Below, one piece after another: positions 27,292-34,451 of a stretch of 64,000 nucleotides of DNA. The stretch's first letter is position 1; each line of letters starts with the position of its first letter. The DNA comes from Bacteroidota bacterium (GTDB lineage Bacteria; Bacteroidota; Rhodothermia; Balneolales; HLUCCA01), in the NCBI GenBank assembly GCA_020832235.1, contig JAFIEZ010000015.1:124001-188000 (forward strand). The letters run 5' to 3'. The translations under genes and the position numbers were made by a program. The notes under the pieces are model-generated. The model did no database searches. It was not told where the DNA came from and was given only the letters and a program-made list of their open reading frames with translations.

Positions 27292-28989
27292 TTAATTATC
27301 TAGCTGAGATATTCGCCAGATCGACGAAGCATACCCGGCAAGTTTCCGTTGTCGAATCTCGAGGGTATTTGGCGTCCACTCATTCGCTACAATTTGTTTG
27401 GCGAGTTCATATTGACTTTCGCGGTAAACATCTTTTTTGTCCTCGAACGGAAGGTTAGAACATTCCCGATTTTTATCATTTTCAAGTAACGTATAGTTGC
27501 CTAATCTGTACACCAGCGATTCGTGGATGGAACTCGGGAACTCATTTTCATAATGATCACTTCCATTTTCGGGAAGGATATGCTCAATGGTACCTGGATT
27601 ATCTTCGAAATCGAAATCATTTCCACTTAGTTGATTCTCAATACTAAACAAAATATACCTGACAAGTTTTTTCCCTCGTTTAGTGGTAATCGACTTTGTT
27701 GCGAAATCGTTTTTGAAGTCGTTATCTGAGGGGTACAAGGGTTTCAGCAATTGTACCATTTGCAATGCCGATGTTACTCGTTTTTCACTGATTTCAATAG
27801 CAGCCTTGTTATAGATTTCTTCTTTGATATTGGTGTGTAATCTTGCAATAACAGTATATCGGAATGTAATGATGGAAATAAACTTCAATACAAGAGCAAA
27901 ATTCTCTTGATCTAAATTATTATAGGCCGCTATCAACAATGGATAAGCCTGCTTTTCCTTGAATAAATCAAGCTCCTTCACTCTTCTCCTGGTTTCCCGA
28001 TGACCATCCCAGAACGTGTCTGCGTAATTAGATAGTGCATTATAGAGCAACGCATTATCTTCCAAAGATTCTAATAATGAAATGACCTCAGGCGAAGTAG
28101 TTACCGAAGCCTTTATAGCCCGAAATAAATATTCCTGACGAATTAACTTATGCTTTGAAATCCAATAATGTCTCAAGAATGTTGGAAACAAATCTAATCC
28201 GATGATTTCAACAATTTTTTTCCACTTATCTTTGATATGTGGCAGATCAACATCCGTTGCTACTGAAAAGAGGTAATTTTTCAGCAAATCGGTTACGGTT
28301 AAGCCAACGCCTCTGGAGTTTAAGGTCTCAAAAACAGTGTAGGCACTTAGTTCATCTTCCACAATAATCTGAATAAACATCAGCTTTTCAGCAATGTATT
28401 TATTTAGAAAATTTGCAATTACTTCCCCACTTTCTTCATGTGCAAAATGTTCGGTTATTCTGGCAACATAATAATTGTAGGCTTGCCAGATTAACCGGTC
28501 GGAGTCTTTAAGCGTGTTTACATTCGTGGGCGATCTAAAGACAAGTACGTTGGATTGGAAAAAGCTATTGTTATTCTCGTTCAGTTTCAGCTTTGAGGAG
28601 TAGGTTAACGAACCTGGATCTTTATCACCTATGAATTTTTTTTGTAACAGCGATACTCGTTCACGATTTTCTGCAACATCAATATTCTTGTCAATAAGAA
28701 TCTCTAACTGATTGATTATAGCCAGTACAATTAACGTCAACGTTGCGAATCGTTGTTGACCATCAATCACATTAAACCTTTTCTCCCCCATGTTCTGCAA
28801 GACAATTGAACCCATGTAATGCACGCTTCCTTCAGTAGCAATAGCCAGCACATCATTCCATAGATCTTCCCATTGGTCACGCCTCCAGGAATAATCTCTC
28901 TGATATGGTGGAACCGTATATGTTTTACCGTTGCCAATGATATCACTAAGGCTAACTGAGCTTGTATCTAAAAGGTTGTTGACTGCCAT
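27292..28989 (-). CDS. DUF262/DUF1524 protein, GmrSD-like defence nuclease
   Basis: A 565-residue protein. The N-terminal DUF262 (ParB-like, NTP-using) domain has TYTVPPYQRDYSWRRDQWED (~23-42) and the key motif FNVIDGQQRFATLTL. The C-terminal DUF1524 His-Me nuclease domain has TIEHILPENG (~472), then YRLGNYTLLENDKNRECSNL and DKKDVYRESQY. This pair occurs in GmrSD type IV restriction enzymes, which cut glucosylated hydroxymethylcytosine phage DNA, and in BrxU/SspE-type relatives. It stands alone in a region rich in TA genes, so an anti-phage role is likely. Which modified DNA it recognises is unknown. Confidence 0.85.
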   Translation of the reverse strand: MAVNNLLDTSSVSLSDIIGNGKTYTVPPYQRDYSWRRDQWEDLWNDVLAIATEGSVHYMGSIVLQNMGEKRFNVIDGQQRFATLTLIVLAIINQLEILIDKNIDVAENRERVSLLQKKFIGDKDPGSLTYSSKLKLNENNNSFFQSNVLVFRSPTNVNTLKDSDRLIWQAYNYYVARITEHFAHEESGEVIANFLNKYIAEKLMFIQIIVEDELSAYTVFETLNSRGVGLTVTDLLKNYLFSVATDVDLPHIKDKWKKIVEIIGLDLFPTFLRHYWISKHKLIRQEYLFRAIKASVTTSPEVISLLESLEDNALLYNALSNYADTFWDGHRETRRRVKELDLFKEKQAYPLLIAAYNNLDQENFALVLKFISIITFRYTVIARLHTNIKEEIYNKAAIEISEKRVTSALQMVQLLKPLYPSDNDFKNDFATKSITTKRGKKLVRYILFSIENQLSGNDFDFEDNPGTIEHILPENGSDHYENEFPSSIHESLVYRLGNYTLLENDKNRECSNLPFEDKKDVYRESQYELAKQIVANEWTPNTLEIRQRKLAGYASSIWRISQLDN

Positions 28990-29184
28990 AGCTTACTTTT
29001 TTCTGTATCAAAATGTGACTTCAATATAACAATTTATACGTCCGTGTTGATTCATCTGTCTTTTACTGCGAATTGTGCACCTGTAGTTTTATTAGGATAC
29101 TCTTTGGCCATGTTATAGCTAGACATCCATAATCCGTTGAATATTCTTGACGTTGCTACGGGATCATTACATTTCGGTAAACGC

Positions 29185-30717
29185 TCATTTGCCGGGCTTC
29201 TTGCGGAGGTCGGCCAGCACGTTTCGGAACATGCTTTTAGACATTCCCTCCCCGGAGGCTTTATCGGCGGGGGCTGTATCTCCGGTGGATGCATCGACCG
29301 CAGAACTATCGTTTGTACTATCTGGAATATCATTAGAACGTACTAAAGACTTCTTCTGATCTGGCGCAGGTGATACCTGTGTTTGTCTACTTTCTCGATC
29401 GGGCGCCGCTGCAAAGTTTTGCTCGCGCACACTATACTGGCTAGACAGCGGGATGGATGCTTGTTCCGAAAGGGAAGCTTCGGAACCTGTGCCCGTATCC
29501 GTTATCTTTGGAAGCCCCCTAAAGCGAAGGGTCTCCTTAATCACAGGTTCCTGTTTTTCTTCAGTTGACGGAGCCACACGCTCCAACGGCACAATCCCTA
29601 AAAAGTCATGGAAATTATCGGGACGGACCTCCTCTTGCGCTACCGGTCCGTAGTTTTTCGTGAACGTTTTCGGGAAACGTACCGGTTTTTTGCCCTCCCA
29701 GTTAAATTGCCATGCCGAAATCCCTTCCTCGCGCTTCTCCAGATAGCTGACTTCCTGTCGCTGTGTGCTTCGCCAGTAGTGCACGCCCACACGCTCACGC
29801 TGCACATTCAGTTGCTTGAGTCGCTCGCTCACCAGGAAATTCTCCCATAACGCCGGGGCGTCGGGTCGCACCGTTACCGGCTGAAACGCCCCCAAAATGG
29901 CGTTTCGGATGCCATTATCGTAAAAATAGAGCTTGCGCGAAGCCGTGACTTCATTCTCCAGAAATCCAAAGTAGGAGGGGACACGGAACACCAGAAATGC
30001 CTTCTCAAGCAGTCCGATATACCGAAGGATGGTTTTCGGATCGAGGTCGAGCGCCAGGGAAAGGTCCCGTATGATGAGTTCGTTGCCCAGATTTCGCGCC
30101 AATAGCACGAGCAGGTCATCAAGGACATCCGGCTTGCGAATCTCACCGGAATGCAGCACCTCTTTTTGAATAGTTTCTCGCAGGATTTGCTGCAGATGCA
30201 GGCTGGCGGATGCCGGATCTTCAAGCGCCGAGGGATATCGACCGTACAGTATGCTTTGGTGCAGGTCGGATGGATGCTCGGCCATGGACGGAGGCAGCAC
30301 ATGAAACGTTGCCCTTCGACCTGCGCACGCCTCCTGCAGTCGCACTACGGCATCGTTTCGCGATGAGGACAAAAATAGCAGCTGGAGGTCGGGATGTGCG
30401 GCGAGTATTTCCCGTGTCAACGTGTCGATTTCCGGGAAGCGTTGCGCCTCCAGAAAGCAAAGAACCTTTAACAACGGACGTTGTTCTAGAAGTTTTTTTG
30501 CCGACAACGACCGGGCGCAGGATCGCTGGTCGGGGTCCTCGCCGTTGAGCATCAACACGTTATCGGTAGATAACTCCGCACGTTGCGACACCTCCTGCAG
30601 CAGCGCTTTCAGGAATGCCTGTTTGCCCCCGTCGCGCGGTCCGAGCAGGAAAATGGCTCTACCCGTGAAAAACTGCTCGCGAATCTGCGTGAATTGTTGT
30701 CGTTCTGTTGGTTTCAT
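29185..30717 (-). CDS. AAA/DUF4143-like protein with degenerate Walker motifs
   Basis: A 510-residue protein with the layout of AAA_14/DUF4143 proteins. FTGRAIFLLGPRDGGKQAFL holds the P-loop position, a LKVLCFLEAQRFPEI stretch (~83-97) the Walker B position, and TILRYIGLLEKAFLVFRVPS plus KLYFYDNGIRNAILG the DUF4143 part. Both nucleotide motifs are altered: GGKQ replaces GGK(T/S), and the FLEAQ stretch lacks the usual acidic DE pair. A Ser/Asp/Pro-rich tail of about 130 residues follows. It may bind but not hydrolyse ATP, or may be decaying. It sits in the accessory region. Confidence 0.75.
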   Translation of the reverse strand: MKPTERQQFTQIREQFFTGRAIFLLGPRDGGKQAFLKALLQEVSQRAELSTDNVLMLNGEDPDQRSCARSLSAKKLLEQRPLLKVLCFLEAQRFPEIDTLTREILAAHPDLQLLFLSSSRNDAVVRLQEACAGRRATFHVLPPSMAEHPSDLHQSILYGRYPSALEDPASASLHLQQILRETIQKEVLHSGEIRKPDVLDDLLVLLARNLGNELIIRDLSLALDLDPKTILRYIGLLEKAFLVFRVPSYFGFLENEVTASRKLYFYDNGIRNAILGAFQPVTVRPDAPALWENFLVSERLKQLNVQRERVGVHYWRSTQRQEVSYLEKREEGISAWQFNWEGKKPVRFPKTFTKNYGPVAQEEVRPDNFHDFLGIVPLERVAPSTEEKQEPVIKETLRFRGLPKITDTGTGSEASLSEQASIPLSSQYSVREQNFAAAPDRESRQTQVSPAPDQKKSLVRSNDIPDSTNDSSAVDASTGDTAPADKASGEGMSKSMFRNVLADLRKKPGK

Positions 30718-30804
30718 AGTGTGCGGGAGGTGTTTGGGCGGTGAGCATGCTTCGGAGCCACCTTTTGCTCATGCCATATAGACCGTGACCTGTGGAGAAC
30801 AACA

Positions 30805-30978
30805 CTAAGTTACAGAATTCGGGCGGGGTATGCTTGTGCCATCAGCCAAATCTTTGCATAGACTTATCAGCATTTGACAATAGTAATCGGCTTGATCTTC
30901 AGACCATGTGTCGAAGGAATATTCCCATATCTGGTTTAAATCTTCAACGGCTTTATTAGTCAGACGATATGTTGCCAT
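30805..30978 (-). pseudogene. parE: ParE toxin, truncated
   Basis: A 57-residue frame starting one base after the antitoxin stop. It begins MATYRLTNKAVEDLNQIWEY and continues SEDQADYYCQMLISLCKDLA, an excellent ParE N-terminal half. The usual C-terminal half (basic strand region and the final YRI/HxR motif, to ~95-100 residues) is replaced by TSIPRPNSVT and a stop. It is probably inactive as a toxin. Confidence 0.7.
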
Positions 30979-30979
30979 G

Positions 30980-31222
30980 CTAGCGTCTGACGGATTTCAA
31001 TTGCTCGAGGTTCTTTTGTGCGTCAAAATTGGAAGCTGTGCCACTGTCGATGCCTTCTTGAATGGCATTTCTAAGCGCAATAGCTTTGTTTTCTTCATTT
31101 TCCAGCAAACGCAATCCGGCCCGAATTACTTCGCTTACGTTCTTGTATCGCCCATCTGAGACTTGACTGTGAACAAATTGGTCAAAATAGTCGCCGAGTG
31201 ATATTGATGTGTTCTTGCTCAT
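30980..31222 (-). CDS. parD: ParD family antitoxin
   Basis: An 80-residue ribbon-helix-helix antitoxin: TSISLGDYFDQFVHSQVSDG, then YKNVSEVIRAGLRLLENEEN, and an acidic C-terminal helix with IQEGIDSGTASNFD. This is the classic ParD pattern: an RHH DNA-binding N terminus and a toxin-binding tail. It precedes a truncated parE by one base. A palindrome at 31259-31273 just upstream is its likely autoregulatory operator. Confidence 0.88.
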   Translation of the reverse strand: MSKNTSISLGDYFDQFVHSQVSDGRYKNVSEVIRAGLRLLENEENKAIALRNAIQEGIDSGTASNFDAQKNLEQLKSVRR

Positions 31223-31258
31223 GGCTATTCCTATAACTTGTACGTTAATCGATCAAAT

Positions 31259-31273
31259 TACCAAATATTGGTA
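31259..31273. promoter_or_regulatory. parD operator candidate
   Basis: TACCAA-ATA-TTGGTA is a perfect 6-bp inverted repeat with a 3-bp centre, 37 bp upstream of the parD start. RHH antitoxins commonly bind such sites to repress their own operon. Confidence 0.5.
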
Positions 31274-31279
31274 CTATTA

Positions 31280-31762
31280 TCAATTTACGAAGGTACAAAT
31301 CGACGTTGCCCCAATGCAGGCCAAGACAGGCAACCGACCTGTGGAAAACTGCATTAAGAACACAGTACGTACTCCGGTAATACTGCCCCCTACTCCAGAA
31401 TATGCAGTTCTAAGATCTCGGACCACTACATCTATTACCCAGTTTTTCAGGTTAACGGGTTGAGTGGAAATGTTCATGACTTCGATGAATTCGGCTGCGT
31501 TTTGGGGGGACTGGTGTTCGGAGTTATAGTGAACCTGGGAAATAATCAGCTGCATAGAGCCCGAGTTGCTTACGTTTACGCTCGGCGCTTTATGTGCATC
31601 ATGAAATCCTGCTGTTGACGTTTGGGCATCACTGACGGTCTTTAAGCGATTCGTTTGAGGCCAATAATTTGCCGACAAATCGTCAATGAGACTCGATGGT
31701 GTTAAACCGGTACGCTGTAATGTCGTAATATTTCCGTGTGAATCATAATGCAAATCTTCGTT
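31280..31762 (-). pseudogene. remnant: Rhs repeat segment joined to a lamin-tail-domain fragment
   Basis: Reading leftward from 31762, the frame encodes LHYDSHGNITTLQRTG and then LIDDLSANYWPQTNRLKTVSD, a standard Rhs-repeat order (YDxxGNIxxLxR, then a NRLxxVxD unit). It then changes to IISQVHYNSEHQSPQNAAEF and NLKNWVID, which fits the start of a lamin-tail domain (LTD) common in secreted proteins. The open frame extends rightward to 31795 only because it reads into the higA fossil (MHIHPIHTQAD). It looks like joined debris, not a gene. Confidence 0.6.
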
Positions 31763-31977
31763 ATCGGCTTGTGTATGTATGGGATGTATATGCATTGTAG
31801 TTGTCCTCCGGTGGTCAAACTGTATGTGCGTCTATTTTGTCATATTCGGCATGTGTACCGATAAAACGGACATTATCGTTTTTGCCCATTGGAAGGGAAT
31901 GTCCGACCCAATCAAAATAGGATGATTTAGCTCTAAAAATCGGCATCCCATCAGCTCAGAGACGATTAATGGAGGCT
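31763..31977. pseudogene. fossil duplicate of the higBA-hipA segment with internal deletions
   Basis: Three blocks match the intact locus. 31763-31871 aligns with 33535-33643 (104/109 identical): the higA start and higB end. 31872-31920 aligns with 34473-34521 (45/49): the hipA start. 31921-31977 aligns with 35631-35687 (57/57): the hipA end. The joins fall at short direct repeats present in the intact copy: GATAAAAC (33632 and 34461) and TCAAAATGGGA (34513 and 35622). It encodes no complete protein. Confidence 0.9.
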
Positions 31978-32044
31978 ACCGTTCTAAACTCTATGCGTAG
32001 TCCCCAGAAAATTCACTTAATCCCTTTTGTTTTAAAATCTGTTT

Positions 32045-32120
32045 TTGGTCATTATTGACCAACTAAAAAGGTCATAAAGATTAATTTTTTACCTATAATT
32101 GGCAAAATGACTTATTTTGC
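32045..32120 (+). promoter_or_regulatory. promoter/operator region of the XRE-RelE TA operon
   Basis: Two inverted repeats precede the XRE gene: TTGGTCA-TTAT-TGACCAA (32045-32062, perfect) and GCAAAAT-GACTT-ATTTTGC (32102-32120, perfect). The second ends 16 bp before the ATG at 32137. They are good candidates for binding by the XRE regulator or antitoxin. The stretch is strongly AT-rich. Confidence 0.5.
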
Positions 32121-32136
32121 AATAAACTAAGTAAAA

Positions 32137-32502
32137 ATGACAGTAGGCGAAAAAATAAAGCAAGTCCGTAAGGAGAAAGGACTACAGCAAAAAGCTGTAG
32201 CCCTAGAGATTGGTTTAGACCAAAGCAACTATAACAAAATTGAAAACGGAAGGCGAGAACCTTCTGTTGAAGTTTTACAGAAGCTTTCGGTTATTTTCGG
32301 GGTCACAGTGGACTATTTGCTGAACTTGGATAACAACCAACCAAGCCCGGTTACTGTGGAGGATAAAACCGTAACCGAAAAAATACGGCTGATTGAACAG
32401 CTTGAGGATGAAGATAAGCGCGTGATTTACAAAATGCTTGATACCATGCTGACCAAAAAGAAGTTTCAGGATTTCTTTCAGCAGAACATAGCAACCAAAT
32501 AA
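32137..32502 (+). CDS. XRE-family transcriptional regulator
   Basis: A 121-residue Cro/CI-type helix-turn-helix protein: IKQVRKEKGLQQKAVALEIG, then LDQSNYNKIENGRREPSVEV, and the extension FGVTVDYLLNLD. A C-terminal helical part (TEKIRLIEQLEDEDKRVIYK) may mediate dimerisation. It is the first of three closely spaced plus-strand genes (gap 8 bp to the next), so it may regulate the TA pair downstream. Confidence 0.85.
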   Translation: MTVGEKIKQVRKEKGLQQKAVALEIGLDQSNYNKIENGRREPSVEVLQKLSVIFGVTVDYLLNLDNNQPSPVTVEDKTVTEKIRLIEQLEDEDKRVIYKMLDTMLTKKKFQDFFQQNIATK

Positions 32503-32510
32503 TTTCGGAT

Positions 32511-32744
32511 ATGAGACTACAGATAATACAGGACAGCAAAGGCAAAGCCACCGGGGTTTATATCCCCATCAGCGAATGGAAGGAGCTAAAAAAACAGTAC
32601 AAAGACTTGGAAGCCCTGGAATATGAAGAACCTACCAAAGAGCAGATTTTAAAGGAGCTCAAAGAAGCCGTAAACGAACTTAAAATGGTGGAGCAGGGTA
32701 AATTGAAAGCACGTCCCGCAAAAGAGCTTCTGGATGAGTTATAA
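32511..32744 (+). CDS. antitoxin-like protein of the RelE pair
   Basis: A 77-residue protein beginning MRLQIIQDSKGKATGVYIPI with SEWKELKKQYKDLEALEYEE, then a long charged helix. A short DNA-binding beta start followed by an acidic helix is common in Phd/RelB-like antitoxins seen beside RelE toxins in Bacteroidota. It overlaps the toxin gene by 11 bp, so the two are translationally coupled. Confidence 0.75.
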   Translation: MRLQIIQDSKGKATGVYIPISEWKELKKQYKDLEALEYEEPTKEQILKELKEAVNELKMVEQGKLKARPAKELLDEL

Positions 32745-33060
32745 TATTTCTTCTTTACCGCTTTTTGACAAGCAGGCAAAGCGACTGCCCAAAAAATACC
32801 CTTCGCTTAAAAAGGACTTGGCCGGGCTTATTGAAAAACTCACCGATGAACCTGAACAAGGAAAGGCTCTCGGCAACAGCTTTTATAAAATCCGGCTGGC
32901 TATTGCTTCAAAAGGAAAAGGAAAATCAGGTGGAGCAAGGGTTATTACCTACGTGAAAGTAGCCCACAATACCGTTTACCTCACTTCCATTTTCGACAAG
33001 TCCGAAAAAAGCACCGTCACGGATAAGGAACTCGAACAGATTTTTAACTTGATTCCGTAG
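32734..33060 (+). CDS. RelE-like toxin (mRNA interferase family)
   Basis: A 108-residue RelE/HigB2-like toxin: PLFDKQAKRLPKKYPSLKKD, LGNSFYKIRLAIASKGKGKS, GGARVITYVKVAHNTVYLTS and IFDKSEKSTVTDKELEQI. These are the usual features of RelE-type ribosome-dependent RNases, with conserved basic residues. It looks intact. Its stop is directly followed by an Rhs remnant, showing that this TA operon sits inside old Rhs sequence. Confidence 0.85.
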   Translation: MSYNISSLPLFDKQAKRLPKKYPSLKKDLAGLIEKLTDEPEQGKALGNSFYKIRLAIASKGKGKSGGARVITYVKVAHNTVYLTSIFDKSEKSTVTDKELEQIFNLIP

Positions 33061-33206
33061 TTTGAATGATCTATAAAGCTTGAGGATACCAGTCTGTTTA
33101 TTGCGTCATAATTGAAGCCTTGCGAGTAATCAATATGCGAATGATTAAAATTCATCGAGGAGGTACAGGCCTCGTACTTTTTATACCTGCCAAGGCTGTC
33201 ATGCAA
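33061..33206 (-). pseudogene. Rhs core remnant
   Basis: The minus-strand frame reads MHDSLGRYKKYEACTSSMNF, then HSHIDYSQGFNYDAINRLVS. DSLGRYKKYE and FNYDAINRLVSS are canonical Rhs-repeat elements. It breaks off at the end of the RelE gene. The next expected Rhs element (YDSHGNI) resumes 1.3 kb further on, at 31762. No start or complete domain is present. Confidence 0.65.
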
Positions 33207-33213
33207 GCGATAC

Positions 33214-33567
33214 TTATTGTTGCAACAGCACTTCCGCGGGGATGTTGAGTTTTCGATGTAACAAGCGGATCATCTTAAGTGATAATGTTCTTTTACCCGA
33301 AAGGATTTCGCTCGCCCTCGATTTAGAACCTATAAATCCTGCCAAATCGCTCTGAGACAATCCGAGTTGTTCCATGCGAAACTTTACCGCTTCTATTGGA
33401 TCCGGGGCGTCAACGGGGAAGTGTCGTTTCTCAAACTCATCGACAAGGATGCCCAAAATTTCAAGTTCATCCCCTTCGATCGTTCCCGGTTTGGCATCAA
33501 AGATCTCTTCGATCCTACTTAAAGCGTTGTTATAATCGGCTTGTGTATGTATGGGATGTATATGCAT
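33214..33567 (-). CDS. higA: HigA-like antitoxin (XRE HTH)
   Basis: A 117-residue antitoxin. The N-terminal part (NNALSRIEEIFDAKPGTIEG, then DELEILGILVDEFEKRHFP) and the HTH (FRMEQLGLSQSDLAGFIGSK, then EILSGKRTLSLKMIRLLHRK) match HigA proteins coupled to the HigB_toxin family. In this family the toxin gene comes first, as here (19-bp gap). Its 5' end is duplicated in the fossil at 31763-31795. Confidence 0.88.
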   Translation of the reverse strand: MHIHPIHTQADYNNALSRIEEIFDAKPGTIEGDELEILGILVDEFEKRHFPVDAPDPIEAVKFRMEQLGLSQSDLAGFIGSKSRASEILSGKRTLSLKMIRLLHRKLNIPAEVLLQQ

Positions 33568-33586
33568 TGTCGTTGTCCTTCGGTGG

Positions 33587-33880
33587 TTAAATTGTATGTG
33601 CGTCTATTTTATCATATTCGGCATGTGTACCGATAAAACGGACAAACAACTGACCATAGTCATAATTGATTTTTACAATCAAGCGGTACGTATTTCCCTT
33701 GATGTTAAAAACAACACGATTATCGGATAAAATACTGGCGGATGGATATAATCGCTTGATGTCGGCAGGAGATGTCCATCGTGCTTTATCTGCTTCAGCA
33801 AACCATGATTTCAAAGATTGCTCGGCATCAGCATGCTTTGTCCAAAAATCAACCAGTGTTTTTCGTGAGAATACGCGCAT
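33587..33880 (-). CDS. higB: HigB mRNA interferase toxin
   Basis: A 97-residue HigB_toxin family protein: MRVFSRKTLVDFWTKHADAE, SLKSWFAEADKARWTSPADI, SASILSDNRVVFNIKGNTYR and the near-invariant end FIGTHAEYDKIDAHTI. HigB cleaves mRNA on the ribosome. ATG 33880 was chosen because family homology starts exactly there; the longer frame to 33991 adds unrelated residues. It looks intact and is divergent from hipBA across a palindrome. Confidence 0.92.
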   Translation of the reverse strand: MRVFSRKTLVDFWTKHADAEQSLKSWFAEADKARWTSPADIKRLYPSASILSDNRVVFNIKGNTYRLIVKINYDYGQLFVRFIGTHAEYDKIDAHTI

Positions 33881-34105
33881 GTTGCAGTATACAAAGTTCC
33901 CATATTGGGAACAAGAGTGATTTGGGATGCCGCTTTCTAGAACCGGTTGATAATCGGTTTGCACCAGCGGGTTTGGGCGTAGACGAATCACTCGCCCTCG
34001 AGGCGTACGTAATCGATGAGCATTGGGGCTGGGTAATCAAGACCCATGCACGTGGATTGTTACATAAAATTGGGGATGAGAATGCTCGTCAGCCGAAAAC
34101 AGAAT

Positions 34106-34162
34106 AGCCATAATGTTGATTACTATCAACATTATGGCTAATTTTGTTGATAATATTCAACA
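34106..34162. promoter_or_regulatory. hipBA operator region with a 15-bp perfect palindrome
   Basis: AGCCATAATGTTGAT (34106-34120) and ATCAACATTATGGCT (34125-34139) are perfect 15-bp arms around TACT. A second, smaller site, TGTTGA (34145-34150) / TCAACA (34157-34162), ends 2 bp before the hipB ATG. HipB dimers typically bind such operators to repress hipBA. The region also lies between divergent higBA and hipBA. Confidence 0.65.
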
Positions 34163-34164
34163 TT

Positions 34165-34449
34165 ATGAAGTCAAAGAAACAAAAAATATTCCCTCAGCAT
34201 CGTAAGATCTTAGAACAGTTTGGTGAAAACATTAAACTGGCTCGTAAGCGCCGTAAACTTACAACCACTCAGGTAGCTGAACGCGCTGCTATCAACCGGA
34301 CCACGTTGTATCATATTGAGCAGGGCAAACCGTCAGTGGCTATTGGTGCTTACTTTAATGTATTACGAGTCCTGAACTTACACGAGGATTTTCTGAAGTT
34401 AGCAGCAGATGATGAATTTGGTCGGAAACTGCAAGATATGAATCTATAA
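34165..34449 (+). CDS. hipB: HipB-like antitoxin (XRE HTH)
   Basis: A 94-residue Cro/CI-type HTH protein: FGENIKLARKRRKLTTTQVA, ERAAINRTTLYHIEQGKPSV, then VLRVLNLHEDFLKLAADDE. It lies 2 bp before hipA on the same strand. HipB neutralises HipA and represses the operon. ATG 34165 is preferred over 34144, which would begin inside the operator and adds a non-family sequence. Confidence 0.9.
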   Translation: MKSKKQKIFPQHRKILEQFGENIKLARKRRKLTTTQVAERAAINRTTLYHIEQGKPSVAIGAYFNVLRVLNLHEDFLKLAADDEFGRKLQDMNL

Positions 34450-34451
34450 GT

